From: Leucothrix pacifica
GTDB taxonomy: Bacteria; Pseudomonadota; Gammaproteobacteria; Thiotrichales; Thiotrichaceae
DNA: 48,179 nt
Direction: 5' to 3'
Assembly: GCF_003172875.1 (NCBI RefSeq)
Contig: NZ_QGKM01000022.1
Span: 1-48,179, forward strand
The stretch's first letter is position 1. Each line of letters starts with the position of its first letter. This document shows positions 8,682 to 17,143 of this stretch, one piece after another. The notes beneath the pieces are model-generated. The model saw only the letters and a program-made list of their open reading frames with translations, had not been told where the DNA came from and searched no databases. The translations under genes were made by a program, and so were the position numbers.

Positions 8682-10007
8682 TTAGTCGATTTCTGGTAAT
8701 ACCTTGTTCAGAAGGATAGCGATAAATGCAGCAGGAAGTAATCCTGAAGTCATCAAGACCTGAACCGTCTTAGGTGCATGTTGTAATGCCTCTGGCACCA
8801 GCTGAAGACCTAAGCCAATGGATAGTGAAATCGCAAAGATCAGCATGCTACGACGATTCCATTCAACCGCTGATAGCATGTTGACGCCTGCTGCAGCAAC
8901 CATACCGAACATAACGATAACGCCGCCGCCCAATACTTCAATAGGGATTGTTGAGATAACTGCACCGACTTTTGGCACCAGACCACAAATGATCAGGAAT
9001 ACCGCACCGATCGCCACGACATAACGACTCATGACACCAGTCATTGCAATCAAGCCTACGTTTTGACTGAATGAGGTATTTGGCAATGCACCGAATGCAC
9101 CAGCAATGGCTGTTCCCAGACCATCGGCATACGTTGCACCGGAAATCTCCTTATCAGTCGCTTCACGGCCTGCACCACCACGGGTAATACCAGAGACATC
9201 GCCTACGGTTTCGATGGCAGAGATAACACCCATCAGACAGAAACCAATAATCGCAGCGGCATTGAACTCAATCCCAAAGTGAAGTGGATTTGGCGCCATA
9301 AACCAGCTTGCTTTACCAACATTCGCGAAGCTAATTTCTCCCATCACCAAAGCAACCAAATAACCTGCCAGAATACCAAGGATCGCAGCACTCATCGAGA
9401 GCATACCCTTAGTGAAAAACTTCAGGGCCAAGGTAACAACAATAACGACTAATGCCATGAACCAGTTACCCAGACTTCCAAATTCTGGCTTACCAATTGC
9501 AGGCACACCACCTGCCGCGTACTGAATACCGACTTTGATTAAGGCGAGTCCAATCATCAGAATGATCAAACCTGTCACCAGTGGCGGCAACCAGCTTCGT
9601 AGACGACTAATAAACGTACCGAGGAACATGTGGAAAATACCACCAGCCACGACGCCACCCATCAAGCCAGCCATAGCGCCAACACCCTGCCCTGCAACTA
9701 AAGGAATCATGACCGGTATAAACGCAAAACTGGTTCCTTGTACGATAGGCAGTTTTGCACCTATCGGGCCAAGTCCAATAGCCTGAATAAGGGTTGCAAT
9801 ACCAGCAAAGAACATGCACATCTGAATCAGGTAGATCATCTGCCCCATATCTGCTGTGCCAAAGCCAAACCCTGCGGCAATGGCTACGATAATTGCCGGG
9901 GTCACATTACTGACAAACATTGCCAGAACATGTTGAATGCCTAGTGGAACCGCCTGAGCTATCGGCGGCATGTAATTCGGATCTCGTAAATCTACGGGGG
10001 TGCTCAT
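8682..10007 (-). CDS. NCS2 family purine/urate permease
   Basis: Polytopic inner-membrane nucleobase transporter, 441 residues, hydrophobic throughout with about 13-14 helices. The family signature is visible as QNVGLIAMTGVMSR, and IVQGTSFAFIPVM in the first half is also typical of uracil-xanthine permeases. The gene follows uraD on the same strand with a 52-base gap. UraD acts late in urate breakdown, so urate or xanthine is the likely substrate rather than uracil. This is inference from context. Start: ATG at 10007, with AAGGAG about 10 bases upstream. Confidence 0.93.
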   Translation of the reverse strand: MSTPVDLRDPNYMPPIAQAVPLGIQHVLAMFVSNVTPAIIVAIAAGFGFGTADMGQMIYLIQMCMFFAGIATLIQAIGLGPIGAKLPIVQGTSFAFIPVMIPLVAGQGVGAMAGLMGGVVAGGIFHMFLGTFISRLRSWLPPLVTGLIILMIGLALIKVGIQYAAGGVPAIGKPEFGSLGNWFMALVVIVVTLALKFFTKGMLSMSAAILGILAGYLVALVMGEISFANVGKASWFMAPNPLHFGIEFNAAAIIGFCLMGVISAIETVGDVSGITRGGAGREATDKEISGATYADGLGTAIAGAFGALPNTSFSQNVGLIAMTGVMSRYVVAIGAVFLIICGLVPKVGAVISTIPIEVLGGGVIVMFGMVAAAGVNMLSAVEWNRRSMLIFAISLSIGLGLQLVPEALQHAPKTVQVLMTSGLLPAAFIAILLNKVLPEID

Positions 10008-10059
10008 AGGGTAGTCTCTCCTTAATTATAGTCAGCTAACTCGTTGTTTATTAAATCGT

Positions 10060-10557
10060 TTAACTGTGTTCCTCCTCAAACCACGCTGCCAAACGAAATC
10101 CTGCGATTTTGTGCACCTCCTCCAGTGCAGTCTTAAACTCAACATCCCGACTATTTGTCAGACGCTTTTCAAACGCGGCTAAAATTAAATGCCGGTTAGC
10201 ACCTTTCACAGCCATGATGAAGGGAAAATCAAATCGGGATAGGTAGGATTCGTTGAAGTGTTTAAAGCACTCGAGCTCTTCAGGTGTGCATTGATCCAGA
10301 CCTGCTCCGGCTTGTTCGCTCGTACTGGCATCTGTAAGCTCACCTTGTAAGGCTGCTTTTCCGGCTAAATCCGGGTGGGCTCTAAGCAAAGCAAGCTGTT
10401 GCTCATGGCTGGCCGCATCCACTACGTCACGTAATGATTGCGTTAAAGAGTCAATATCATTTAAACCACTGCTTGCATGATCATAGGCTTGTTCAGCAAC
10501 CCAGGCAGAATGCTCATAAATCCCACCGAAGTGTTTCACAAACTCATCTCGACTCAT
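10060..10557 (-). CDS. uraD: OHCU decarboxylase (2-oxo-4-hydroxy-4-carboxy-5-ureidoimidazoline decarboxylase)
   Basis: Third enzyme of urate degradation; it decarboxylates OHCU to S-allantoin. The 165 residues match the family length. Signature motifs are visible: RAHPDLAGKAA, carrying the catalytic His; SEQAGAGLD, carrying the conserved Glu; and FDFPFIMAVKG. GGAGAT lies just before the ATG. It is the first gene of a two-gene unit with the purine permease. Urate oxidase, HIU hydrolase (PucM/UraH) and allantoinase are not in this window, so the rest of the route must lie elsewhere. Confidence 0.96.
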   Translation of the reverse strand: MSRDEFVKHFGGIYEHSAWVAEQAYDHASSGLNDIDSLTQSLRDVVDAASHEQQLALLRAHPDLAGKAALQGELTDASTSEQAGAGLDQCTPEELECFKHFNESYLSRFDFPFIMAVKGANRHLILAAFEKRLTNSRDVEFKTALEEVHKIAGFRLAAWFEEEHS

Positions 10558-10868
10558 CTTATCTCCAAAGTACTTTTTTGCCAGCGTGATACCTAAGTTG
10601 CCATATAAATGCTATGGCAATCTTTTAAGGTAAACCAATACTAACTATTAAAAACAATAAAGTGCAAGCGATAATCGAAATCAGCATTTAGTTTAATCCT
10701 GCCACACATCACTGCGTTCACCATTAACGAATAACCCCAAGCAATATCTATACCAAGCGATTAATAATTGAGGACGTGACGGCTAGGTGTTGGTGATAAC
10801 AGATAAAAAAAGGCCAGACAAAAGTCTGGCCGAATGCTTACATGAAACTGTCAATCAACTGCTAGCGA
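10558..10868. other. Intergenic stretch between uraD and the lipoprotein gene
   Basis: About 310 bases without a convincing ORF. It holds the presumed uraD promoter at its left part and the terminator of the lipoprotein gene (10805-10831). I see no RNA gene or repeat in the remainder. Confidence 0.6.
10805..10831 (-). terminator. Rho-independent terminator of the LruC/lipoprotein operon
   Basis: A perfect 8-bp stem GGCCAGAC/GTCTGGCC (10812-10819 with 10824-10831) around a 4-base loop. On the minus strand it is followed by a T7 tract. It lies about 40 bases past the lipoprotein stop. Confidence 0.9.
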
Positions 10869-11369
10869 TTACCGCCACACAATTGCTTGCGGGCCTGCAC
10901 CACGTCGGGCCACTTTTGCACCAACTTCCAGCATGAACTCTTTGTAAACAGGTGCAATGTCGGGATCTTTAAACCAAACAACACCAATCACGCTATTTAC
11001 ATCATTGGTTACATCCATTTGTCCCGAGTAGACACCGTCAACCAGTGGCGACTGCACCGTACAACTGTCGTAGTCAATATCGTATGCGCCATCCGATTCT
11101 GTGTAGTTAGTACACAAAGACATTAACCCTTCTGACACCCTCGCCTGCTCTACATCAAAGTCGATTGCAATGGCTCGTGAGGTTGCAAAGTCAAAGTCAG
11201 CAGAGCTTTTCAAGTCAGCGGTATATTCCAGTGCCGGTGTTGTATCCGGCGTTTCAGCAACCGGTCCACCATCACTAGTGCCTGACGATGAGCCAGTCTC
11301 ACTGAGTGGGCCGCCGCCACAAGCTGCCAGCAGCACTGCCATTGAAGCTAAAGTTATTAAGTTTTTCAT
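10869..11369 (-). CDS. Putative lipoprotein
   Basis: An exported lipoprotein of about 166 residues that I cannot assign to a family. The lipobox is LLAAC, followed by a Gly/Ser/Thr-rich linker and a small globular domain with two further Cys residues (in LCTNY and DSCTV) that could form a disulphide. The ATG at 11369 is chosen because GAGGA lies 7 bases upstream; a longer frame starts at a TTG that overlaps this ribosome-binding site. It follows the LruC-domain gene by 11 bases on the same strand and shares its terminator. It may be a companion of that surface protein, by context only. Confidence 0.8.
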   Translation of the reverse strand: MKNLITLASMAVLLAACGGGPLSETGSSSGTSDGGPVAETPDTTPALEYTADLKSSADFDFATSRAIAIDFDVEQARVSEGLMSLCTNYTESDGAYDIDYDSCTVQSPLVDGVYSGQMDVTNDVNSVIGVVWFKDPDIAPVYKEFMLEVGAKVARRGAGPQAIVWR

Positions 11370-11380
11370 TATTGTTATCC

Positions 11381-13486
11381 TCAATTTTTGAACAGAATGG
11401 ATTCACCCGCATTAGAGAATGTGTACCAAGATGGATTCTCCTCGCCTTCACTTCTGACAAAGCTTGGGAATTTAGGATAGGCATGCGTTACATCACGATA
11501 CTCTTTTGGATATTTCCATTCGTTACCAACTTCCATTGCCCAAGGCAGACCGTTAGTTGTCTGGAAGAAGTGTTTATTATCCGGGTTAGAAGCATCCTGA
11601 CCCGAGCCATTCATAAATTTATAATTAAATGCTTCAGTCGCGTGATGATTCTTTAGGTGAATCTCGTAGCTACGTCCCGGTGGTGTATCAAAATGATCAC
11701 CGTGCCAGGCACCTGGTGTTGCAAACAAGAATGGATCAAAGATACCTGAAATATCAGTCTCAATAGGCTCTTTAAACGGGATCGTCAGGTTAAAGCGCAT
11801 CTGAACATCAGAGCCACAACCTTCTTCCGTGCGGTAGAACGTACAATCTTCACCAGCACTTACATAACTCCAGGTGTTATAAGCCAGAATAAAGATTGCT
11901 TCATAACGACCTGCTTCCAGCGGTGAGTAGTTCACAACTTTACGATCATTTATCGTGTAGTTGATTCCATCTTCATCAACCTGATCGCGCAGCACATCCG
12001 GTAGGCGAATACCAAAACCATTGTGGTAAGCCGCACCAACCGCCGTTAGCTGACCTGAAATGTTTACTAATGTAGCTTTTTTGTCAGTATAGAAAATTGA
12101 TGTTTTCAGATTTACGACCAAATCATTCATGTCGTAGTCACCCTCGAAAGGCCAGTTGTCTTCAAACACAACCGTCGAGTAAGACTTGCTTGATGGATAG
12201 TAATTAACCGAAGCACCTTCTACGGTGATATTGACGCTATAGTCTTCAACCTCACCATCGCTTACGCCACCTGTTGGCTCCATACCGGCACTTGACGACA
12301 AACGGAAACGAGACCATGTAGAGCCTGGCTTAGCGTCAGCAGGCACATCGATATACACAGGTTGCTTGCCAGCGTTGACACTTAAGTCAGTCACAATTTG
12401 TTCATCAGCATCAAATGTGCCGTTTTGGTCAAAGTCGACCCAGGCACTCAACACGCCAGCTGCTGATGGCTCAACCATGACAACGGCTCTATCACCTGCC
12501 TGAAGGGTAGTCGCAAACTGCACACCGTCTTCATCGTCATTTCTGTCAGACACATCATCCGACAACGGCATTGGTTTACCATCACTTTCACCGTCCACAC
12601 CGGCACCTAAATATAACGAGGTGTCACTGGTCAGACCATGACGTGCACCATTGTCTTTCAGGTATGTGCCGTAAGACTCCGGAGCATCACCAAAATCAAT
12701 ATCTACATTTGACACATCGATTACCGGTGCTAACGCACAACGAGCGCCATCATTGATACTGGATGATGGCCCTAATGCAAACAACTGCGCCGTATAGTCA
12801 CCTGCACCAATCGCAATCTTGTACAACTTACCGTCGTTATTACTACTGATGTACAGATTTTCATCAACATCAAAATAAACTGCACCGAATGTGCCCGTCA
12901 CACCAACATCAGCTAGTTGCTCAGACGTACCATTCTCAACATCAATCTTGTGCAACAGCCCGCTTCTGTCTACAGCGTAGGCATAACCATCGGTGGGGTG
13001 GAAAGCGAGATCAAATATCTTAAGTTTTAAAGTGCCGCCATCAACGACGCGAACCATTTTGTGGAAGTTTTCAGAGCTCCCGTCTAATGAAATAGCATAC
13101 AAACCGTACCTTGAACCCGCTCTGTATACATAGTAGGTATTATTGGTCAGCGACACATCACCTACATAAAAGTTGATTCCTGCAATGTTGTCGACATCTA
13201 AGTATTCAACGGTAAAGTCATCGTGGATTCTGACTGGCTTAAACTTTTCATAGCCCCAGCCATAGAGATATTGGTCGTTTGGGTTAAAACCCGTAGCGTT
13301 TACCTTGCTTTTGGTTCCCATGTCATCCTGCACCAGGCCATAATCACCCGTTACCAGATTCACACCGTAAGTCTTTGCAACTGCATCTTGAGTCAAAAAC
13401 GCCCTTGATGGACATTCAGTAAACGCATCAGCCAAAACAGACTGACTAGCGCACAAGAGTAAGCCGCTTAATAATAATCGACGCAT
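11381..13486 (-). CDS. Secreted GEVED/LruC-domain surface protein
   Basis: Exported protein of 701 residues. Domains in order: Sec signal peptide (RRLLLSGLLLCASQSVLADA); a beta-propeller-like region of the DUF6923 type (about 25-255) with repeats such as GLYAISLDG and GKLYKIAIG; a GEVED domain (about 265-425) containing DFGDAPESYGTY and the namesake SDGEVEDYSV at about 409-418; and a LruC domain (about 430-690) with the signature VFEDNWPFEGDYDMNDLVV. Several Asp-rich loops (DFDQNGTFDADE, DRNDDEDG) look like calcium sites. Such architectures are typical of large adhesive or envelope proteins, with no known enzymatic role. The ATG at 13486 has AAGG 8 bases upstream. Confidence 0.85.
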   Translation of the reverse strand: MRRLLLSGLLLCASQSVLADAFTECPSRAFLTQDAVAKTYGVNLVTGDYGLVQDDMGTKSKVNATGFNPNDQYLYGWGYEKFKPVRIHDDFTVEYLDVDNIAGINFYVGDVSLTNNTYYVYRAGSRYGLYAISLDGSSENFHKMVRVVDGGTLKLKIFDLAFHPTDGYAYAVDRSGLLHKIDVENGTSEQLADVGVTGTFGAVYFDVDENLYISSNNDGKLYKIAIGAGDYTAQLFALGPSSSINDGARCALAPVIDVSNVDIDFGDAPESYGTYLKDNGARHGLTSDTSLYLGAGVDGESDGKPMPLSDDVSDRNDDEDGVQFATTLQAGDRAVVMVEPSAAGVLSAWVDFDQNGTFDADEQIVTDLSVNAGKQPVYIDVPADAKPGSTWSRFRLSSSAGMEPTGGVSDGEVEDYSVNITVEGASVNYYPSSKSYSTVVFEDNWPFEGDYDMNDLVVNLKTSIFYTDKKATLVNISGQLTAVGAAYHNGFGIRLPDVLRDQVDEDGINYTINDRKVVNYSPLEAGRYEAIFILAYNTWSYVSAGEDCTFYRTEEGCGSDVQMRFNLTIPFKEPIETDISGIFDPFLFATPGAWHGDHFDTPPGRSYEIHLKNHHATEAFNYKFMNGSGQDASNPDNKHFFQTTNGLPWAMEVGNEWKYPKEYRDVTHAYPKFPSFVRSEGEENPSWYTFSNAGESILFKN

Positions 13487-13580
13487 TGAAAGCACCTTAT
13501 TTTTATAATTTATAGAAGCGTTATGTATGACTAAATACTATGCCCCGATTAATACTTATTCAATGCCGTTTATCTGTTTT

Positions 13581-14318
13581 TTATAGCATACGATGAATCC
13601 AACGAATACGCAGAAGATCCAAGAACATCGTGATTGAATCCTTTAATGGATCAACGGTTGAGCCTTCTTTATGCCTCCACTCCACGGCAACCTCTTTGAT
13701 TTTAAAGCCTGATTTTCTGGCAATGTAGAGATGCTCCACATCGAACCCAAAGCCGTAGATGCGCTGACGCATGGCTATTCTATGTGCAACTTCTCGCCGA
13801 TATGCCTTAAAACCACATTGAGTATCATTGATTCCGCTGACAGAAATCAGACGAACGGCTGTATTGAACAATAAACTCATCGCATCACGATACCAGGGTT
13901 TCTTCTCCACCACAGATGCTTCCATATTGCGTGAACCGATAACAACGTCGTAACCTGCCTCAAATTCTGGTAGCAATTTCTCAATTTCAGAGATTGGTGT
14001 GGAAAGGTCTGCATCGGTAAACAGAATGATTTGGCCGGATGCCCGCATCATGCCCCGGGCAATTGAATACCCCTTACCAACATTTTTAAGATTTTCCATC
14101 AAGGTGCCTTCATCGTGTTCATTGACCTCCTTGCCATAGATATCAATAAATTTAACGATTTCAGTGGTGAGATCATTACTACCATCATCCACTACAATCA
14201 TTTCACTGCGATAAGGCTGCTCTGACAGATAGTCCTTGATGGCATAGAGTGAGTCCGCAATTCTGCTCTGCTCATTGAAGGCGGGAATTATGACGGACAA
14301 ATAAGGCTGCTTACTCAT
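13581..14318 (-). CDS. GT2 glycosyltransferase, polyprenyl-/dolichyl-phosphate glycosyltransferase type
   Basis: Cytoplasmic GT-A glycosyltransferase of about 245 residues that likely transfers a sugar from a nucleotide donor to undecaprenyl phosphate. Visible motifs are VIIPAFNEQSRI, VVDDGSND (nucleotide binding), KNVGKGYSIARGM, the metal-binding FTDADLSTP and NDTQCGFKAYRR. Together these match the Alg5/DPM1 subfamily. There is no C-terminal transmembrane pair. The ATG at 14318 overlaps the preceding SMR gene's stop by 8 bases, so translation is coupled; a longer frame to 14363 is not needed. It is the last gene of a GT-C/SMR/SMR/GT2 cassette and probably charges the lipid carrier used by the others. 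Confidence 0.88.
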   Translation of the reverse strand: MSKQPYLSVIIPAFNEQSRIADSLYAIKDYLSEQPYRSEMIVVDDGSNDLTTEIVKFIDIYGKEVNEHDEGTLMENLKNVGKGYSIARGMMRASGQIILFTDADLSTPISEIEKLLPEFEAGYDVVIGSRNMEASVVEKKPWYRDAMSLLFNTAVRLISVSGINDTQCGFKAYRREVAHRIAMRQRIYGFGFDVEHLYIARKSGFKIKEVAVEWRHKEGSTVDPLKDSITMFLDLLRIRWIHRML

Positions 14319-14715
14319 GTTGACGACTATCTCCGGAGTATCGTGTGATAATAATAACCCCAATGATTATTAAACACACACCCAGTGTTTTTTGTGGGCT
14401 AACCGCCTCGTTTACTGCTGGCCACCACACAGAGCCTACATAAACCACGACATAGCCAAGACTGAGTAAGGGATAAGCCATGTTTAATGGAAACACCTTC
14501 AGTACTTTGATCCATAACAGCACTGCGGCAAAGTAAGCACCTATCCCTGTGGCGATCCATGCCAGTCCGGCTATTGCAGGTAACTCAACACTGGTTCTGA
14601 AGTTTTCAAGGGCAAGACTTAATGGCCCCAGAGCCAATAACCCAGCCTTCATCATTAACTGCCCACAGGCACCTGCCAATATTGAAATAATCAGATAGAC
14701 CGATACTATTCGCAT
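14311..14715 (-). CDS. SMR/EamA-type transporter, second half-flippase subunit (ArnF-like)
   Basis: About 134 residues with four hydrophobic helices, including SVYLIISILAGACGQLMMKAGL and AYPLLSLGYVVVYVGSVWW. The size and the conserved helix-3 pattern (NMAYPLLSLGYV) fit the ArnE/ArnF group of small multidrug-resistance-like proteins that flip undecaprenyl-phosphate sugars. The ATG at 14715 overlaps the upstream gene's TAA by one base (TAATG). It is followed by the GT2 gene with an 8-base overlap. The paired arrangement points to a heterodimeric flippase for the lipid-linked sugar. Substrate unknown. Confidence 0.8.
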   Translation of the reverse strand: MRIVSVYLIISILAGACGQLMMKAGLLALGPLSLALENFRTSVELPAIAGLAWIATGIGAYFAAVLLWIKVLKVFPLNMAYPLLSLGYVVVYVGSVWWPAVNEAVSPQKTLGVCLIIIGVIIITRYSGDSRQHE

Positions 14716-15083
14716 TAGCCAATTCCCATCAGGCAACTGATTCCCAACATAATCAATGCCGCACCGAACCAACGCTGCCATGGAATATGTTCTTTAAATA
14801 TCCAGCGAGCCAGCACCATCACAATAATGTAACTGAGGCTCAACATTGGATATGCCCGGCTTACCGGCATCGCACTTAGCACAACTAACCACAACAATAA
14901 CGCTAAACCGAGGCATGCCAGACTAAGTAAGACAAGCAATCCCTGCGATTGTTTCCCGGAAGTAGCCGACTCCGTGGCGCTATTTGCCGCGAACTTCTGC
15001 AATATTTGCGCACTACTAGTCAAAATAATGGAAAAAAACAATGCCATATAAACCAGATTTGCACTCAAAGCATTGTCAGTCAT
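14715..15083 (-). CDS. SMR/EamA-type transporter, first half-flippase subunit (ArnE-like)
   Basis: About 122 residues and four membrane helices. The segment AMPVSRAYPMLSLSYIIVMVLARWIFKE matches the SMR/ArnE helix-3/4 region, and its twin in the next gene has the same AYP-LS pattern. The ATG at 15083 overlaps the end of the GT-C gene by 8 bases (ATGACTGA), which decides the start over the longer frame from 15137. The two SMR genes probably form one antiparallel or asymmetric dimer that moves a polyprenyl-phosphate sugar to the periplasmic face. Confidence 0.8.
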   Translation of the reverse strand: MTDNALSANLVYMALFFSIILTSSAQILQKFAANSATESATSGKQSQGLLVLLSLACLGLALLLWLVVLSAMPVSRAYPMLSLSYIIVMVLARWIFKEHIPWQRWFGAALIMLGISCLMGIG

Positions 15084-16629
15084 CACGCCCTCTCGCCTCA
15101 TAAACCTGCATTGCTTTGCCTCTACCGAATAAGTCATCCTCCAGCAGTGATAGTCGAGGTGCTTCGGTGCGTCGATACAGACTCATCGTGCCCGTGGTCT
15201 TGCGAGTCATTACATCCGACACCTCATACAACTCTGACCAGACAGGCTGATATTTTTTTAATGCCAGCAGTTTGCGCAATTTCACATTCAATGAAGGATG
15301 CAACTGATCATTCAGAAAAACGTAGGTGAATTTTGCATCCCAAACCGCTTCAATCACATCCTGAGTTTCGTGCTTGCCATCAAGGTTATTATCCAACCAA
15401 CCGGACTCTTTGATCTGTACCTGCGGCACCACATCATTCGCTAAATAACGGAATAAATAGGGGTCTTCACTAAGGATGGTTGTTTGGTGATCGAGCTGTC
15501 CATCAATCAGTTCAAGGACAGGCGATACATCAGCATAGGCAACTTCCATTTCCTTGAGTTGCTGATAAGAAATGACTGAAAATCCAAGCACCAGCACGCT
15601 GGCAATGGATTGTTTGAGATAACGATAGTCTGACTCTTTAAGTACCATACCGATAAGCCAGGCCGCAGCCGGAATCAAAAAATACACGGCATAGACCAAG
15701 TGCTTAAACAAGGAAATCATGTTTAAAGCGTTGAGGTGGTAGGCAGCCATTGGCAGTGAAAATAAGCCCAACAACATCAACTGAATCCAGCGCGCATCAC
15801 GCCAAAATCCTCTGCCACACTCCATGGCTCGCCAGATAACAGCCAGCAACCACATTAACAGCAACATCCACAGATACTTGATTTCACTCCAGATCAGGTA
15901 CTCAAAGCTACCATTGCTATTGCCATGCACGCCTTTGATTTGAACTTGGTAGAGTTGCTGAAGTGGCTCCCAGTTCATAGCAACGTAAGCAAGTAGTGCC
16001 ACCCCGACCAGCGCTCCAAAGGTAAAACCAAGCTTAGGCGCACGCAATAAAGCCAAGCCCGCAAGCAGTGGCATATACAAAATCACCACGTATTTACTGG
16101 TGATTGCCAGACTCATCAGTACAACCGATAACAAGAGGTAGAGGTAACGACTACGATCGGTTTTTTGACAGGCCAACACCAGCGGTGCAAGTGCCAGAGA
16201 GAAGCAGGCAAAACTAATAATGTCGTAGGTTGCAAACCGACTAATAAATAACTGAATAGACTGAAGTGCCAGTAAGCTGGTCGCGATAAAAGCAATTAGA
16301 CGACTACACCACAGTACATAAGTAAACAGATACATGCCGAGTAGTGACAGTAAGCCAAAAGCGGCTGAGACTATCCGCGCACCAGTCAATCCACCCAATA
16401 ACTGTTCGCCCAGTCCCAGTAAATACCAATTTAAGTCAGAACCAAATATATAACTATAGGATGGCCAACCTTGACCCGATAGCAGGCGTTGACCCACAAA
16501 TAAGTAGTCATACTCGTCCATGTGTCCGGCATTAAAGTCGAACAGCAGACGTAAATACGCAGATACTGCTAGCAACAATGCCAGAACAGTGAGAAACAAC
16601 AACGGCAAGCGCCGTGACAAGCCAGGCAT
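15076..16629 (-). CDS. GT-C fold membrane glycosyltransferase (PMT/ArnT-like)
   Basis: A 517-residue polytopic protein with about 10-12 helices in the first 350 residues and a periplasmic C-terminal domain. The first periplasmic loop carries AGHMDEYDYLFVGQRLL, whose Asp-Glu pair fits the catalytic acidic motif of PMT/GT39/GT83 enzymes. Such enzymes take a sugar from a polyprenyl phosphate and transfer it to a lipid A, glycan or protein acceptor. It is the first gene of a tightly overlapping cassette with two SMR subunits and a GT2 synthase, which supports a lipid-linked sugar donor. No arnA/arnB-type sugar nucleotide genes are nearby, so the sugar is probably not aminoarabinose made locally. 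Confidence 0.83.
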   Translation of the reverse strand: MPGLSRRLPLLFLTVLALLLAVSAYLRLLFDFNAGHMDEYDYLFVGQRLLSGQGWPSYSYIFGSDLNWYLLGLGEQLLGGLTGARIVSAAFGLLSLLGMYLFTYVLWCSRLIAFIATSLLALQSIQLFISRFATYDIISFACFSLALAPLVLACQKTDRSRYLYLLLSVVLMSLAITSKYVVILYMPLLAGLALLRAPKLGFTFGALVGVALLAYVAMNWEPLQQLYQVQIKGVHGNSNGSFEYLIWSEIKYLWMLLLMWLLAVIWRAMECGRGFWRDARWIQLMLLGLFSLPMAAYHLNALNMISLFKHLVYAVYFLIPAAAWLIGMVLKESDYRYLKQSIASVLVLGFSVISYQQLKEMEVAYADVSPVLELIDGQLDHQTTILSEDPYLFRYLANDVVPQVQIKESGWLDNNLDGKHETQDVIEAVWDAKFTYVFLNDQLHPSLNVKLRKLLALKKYQPVWSELYEVSDVMTRKTTGTMSLYRRTEAPRLSLLEDDLFGRGKAMQVYEARGRDD

Positions 16630-16699
16630 GGCTTTTAAACCCCATTAAAATATTTTTTATTATGGGGCGACCATACAAAAAAGACTCTGACGTCGCAAG

Positions 16700-17128
16700 C
16701 TAATCCCGCTGAAGTGCTTTGATCTTAGAGGCAATCTCCTCCGGAATCTCAACACTTCTGCCAGAGGCAAAATCAAAATACACCATCAGCCCTTCCCCAT
16801 CAGCAACAATCTTTTGCTGTTGCTCACTATAGACCACGTACTCCATTGACACGCGCTTAGCTTGCAGATCAAAAGTTCGGGTGGCGATGTGCAAGGTGTC
16901 AGGATACAGCACGGGTGCTTTAAAGTTGCAGCTGGTTGATGCCAGTACCGGCCCGGACTTGTGCTGCTTCATATAATCCAGCGAGCCGATCTCCTGTAAA
17001 TAAGCTAAACGTACATCCTCAAAATACCGGAAGTACACTTTATTATTCACATGCTGAAATGCATCCATGTCTCCCCAGTGAACATCCTGAGTGATGACGA
17101 CGGGGTATTTCTCTTGCCAGTTATTCAT
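16700..17128 (-). CDS. Acyl-CoA thioesterase, YbgC/FadM (4HBT) family
   Basis: A 142-residue single hotdog protein. The motif VHWGDMDAFQHVNNKVYFRYFE contains the catalytic Asp and the HVNN signature of 4-hydroxybenzoyl-CoA-type thioesterases such as FadM/YbgC. It should hydrolyse acyl-CoA thioesters in the cytoplasm. The gene lies 15 bases after epmB on the same strand, so the two are likely co-transcribed, although there is no known functional link. No strong ribosome-binding site is visible before the ATG. The substrate chain length is unknown. Confidence 0.9.
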   Translation of the reverse strand: MNNWQEKYPVVITQDVHWGDMDAFQHVNNKVYFRYFEDVRLAYLQEIGSLDYMKQHKSGPVLASTSCNFKAPVLYPDTLHIATRTFDLQAKRVSMEYVVYSEQQQKIVADGEGLMVYFDFASGRSVEIPEEIASKIKALQRD

Positions 17129-17143
17129 TAATTAGTCGCTCAT

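Noticed and set aside
14949-15329. 126-residue plus-strand frame across the SMR and GT-C genes
   Set aside because: It is antisense to two overlapping, motif-bearing genes and has no supporting signal.
16640-16667. CCCCAT/ATGGGG hairpin between the thioesterase and GT-C genes as a terminator
   Set aside because: The stem is only 6 bp with a 16-base AT-rich loop and a poor T-tract; not strong enough to list.
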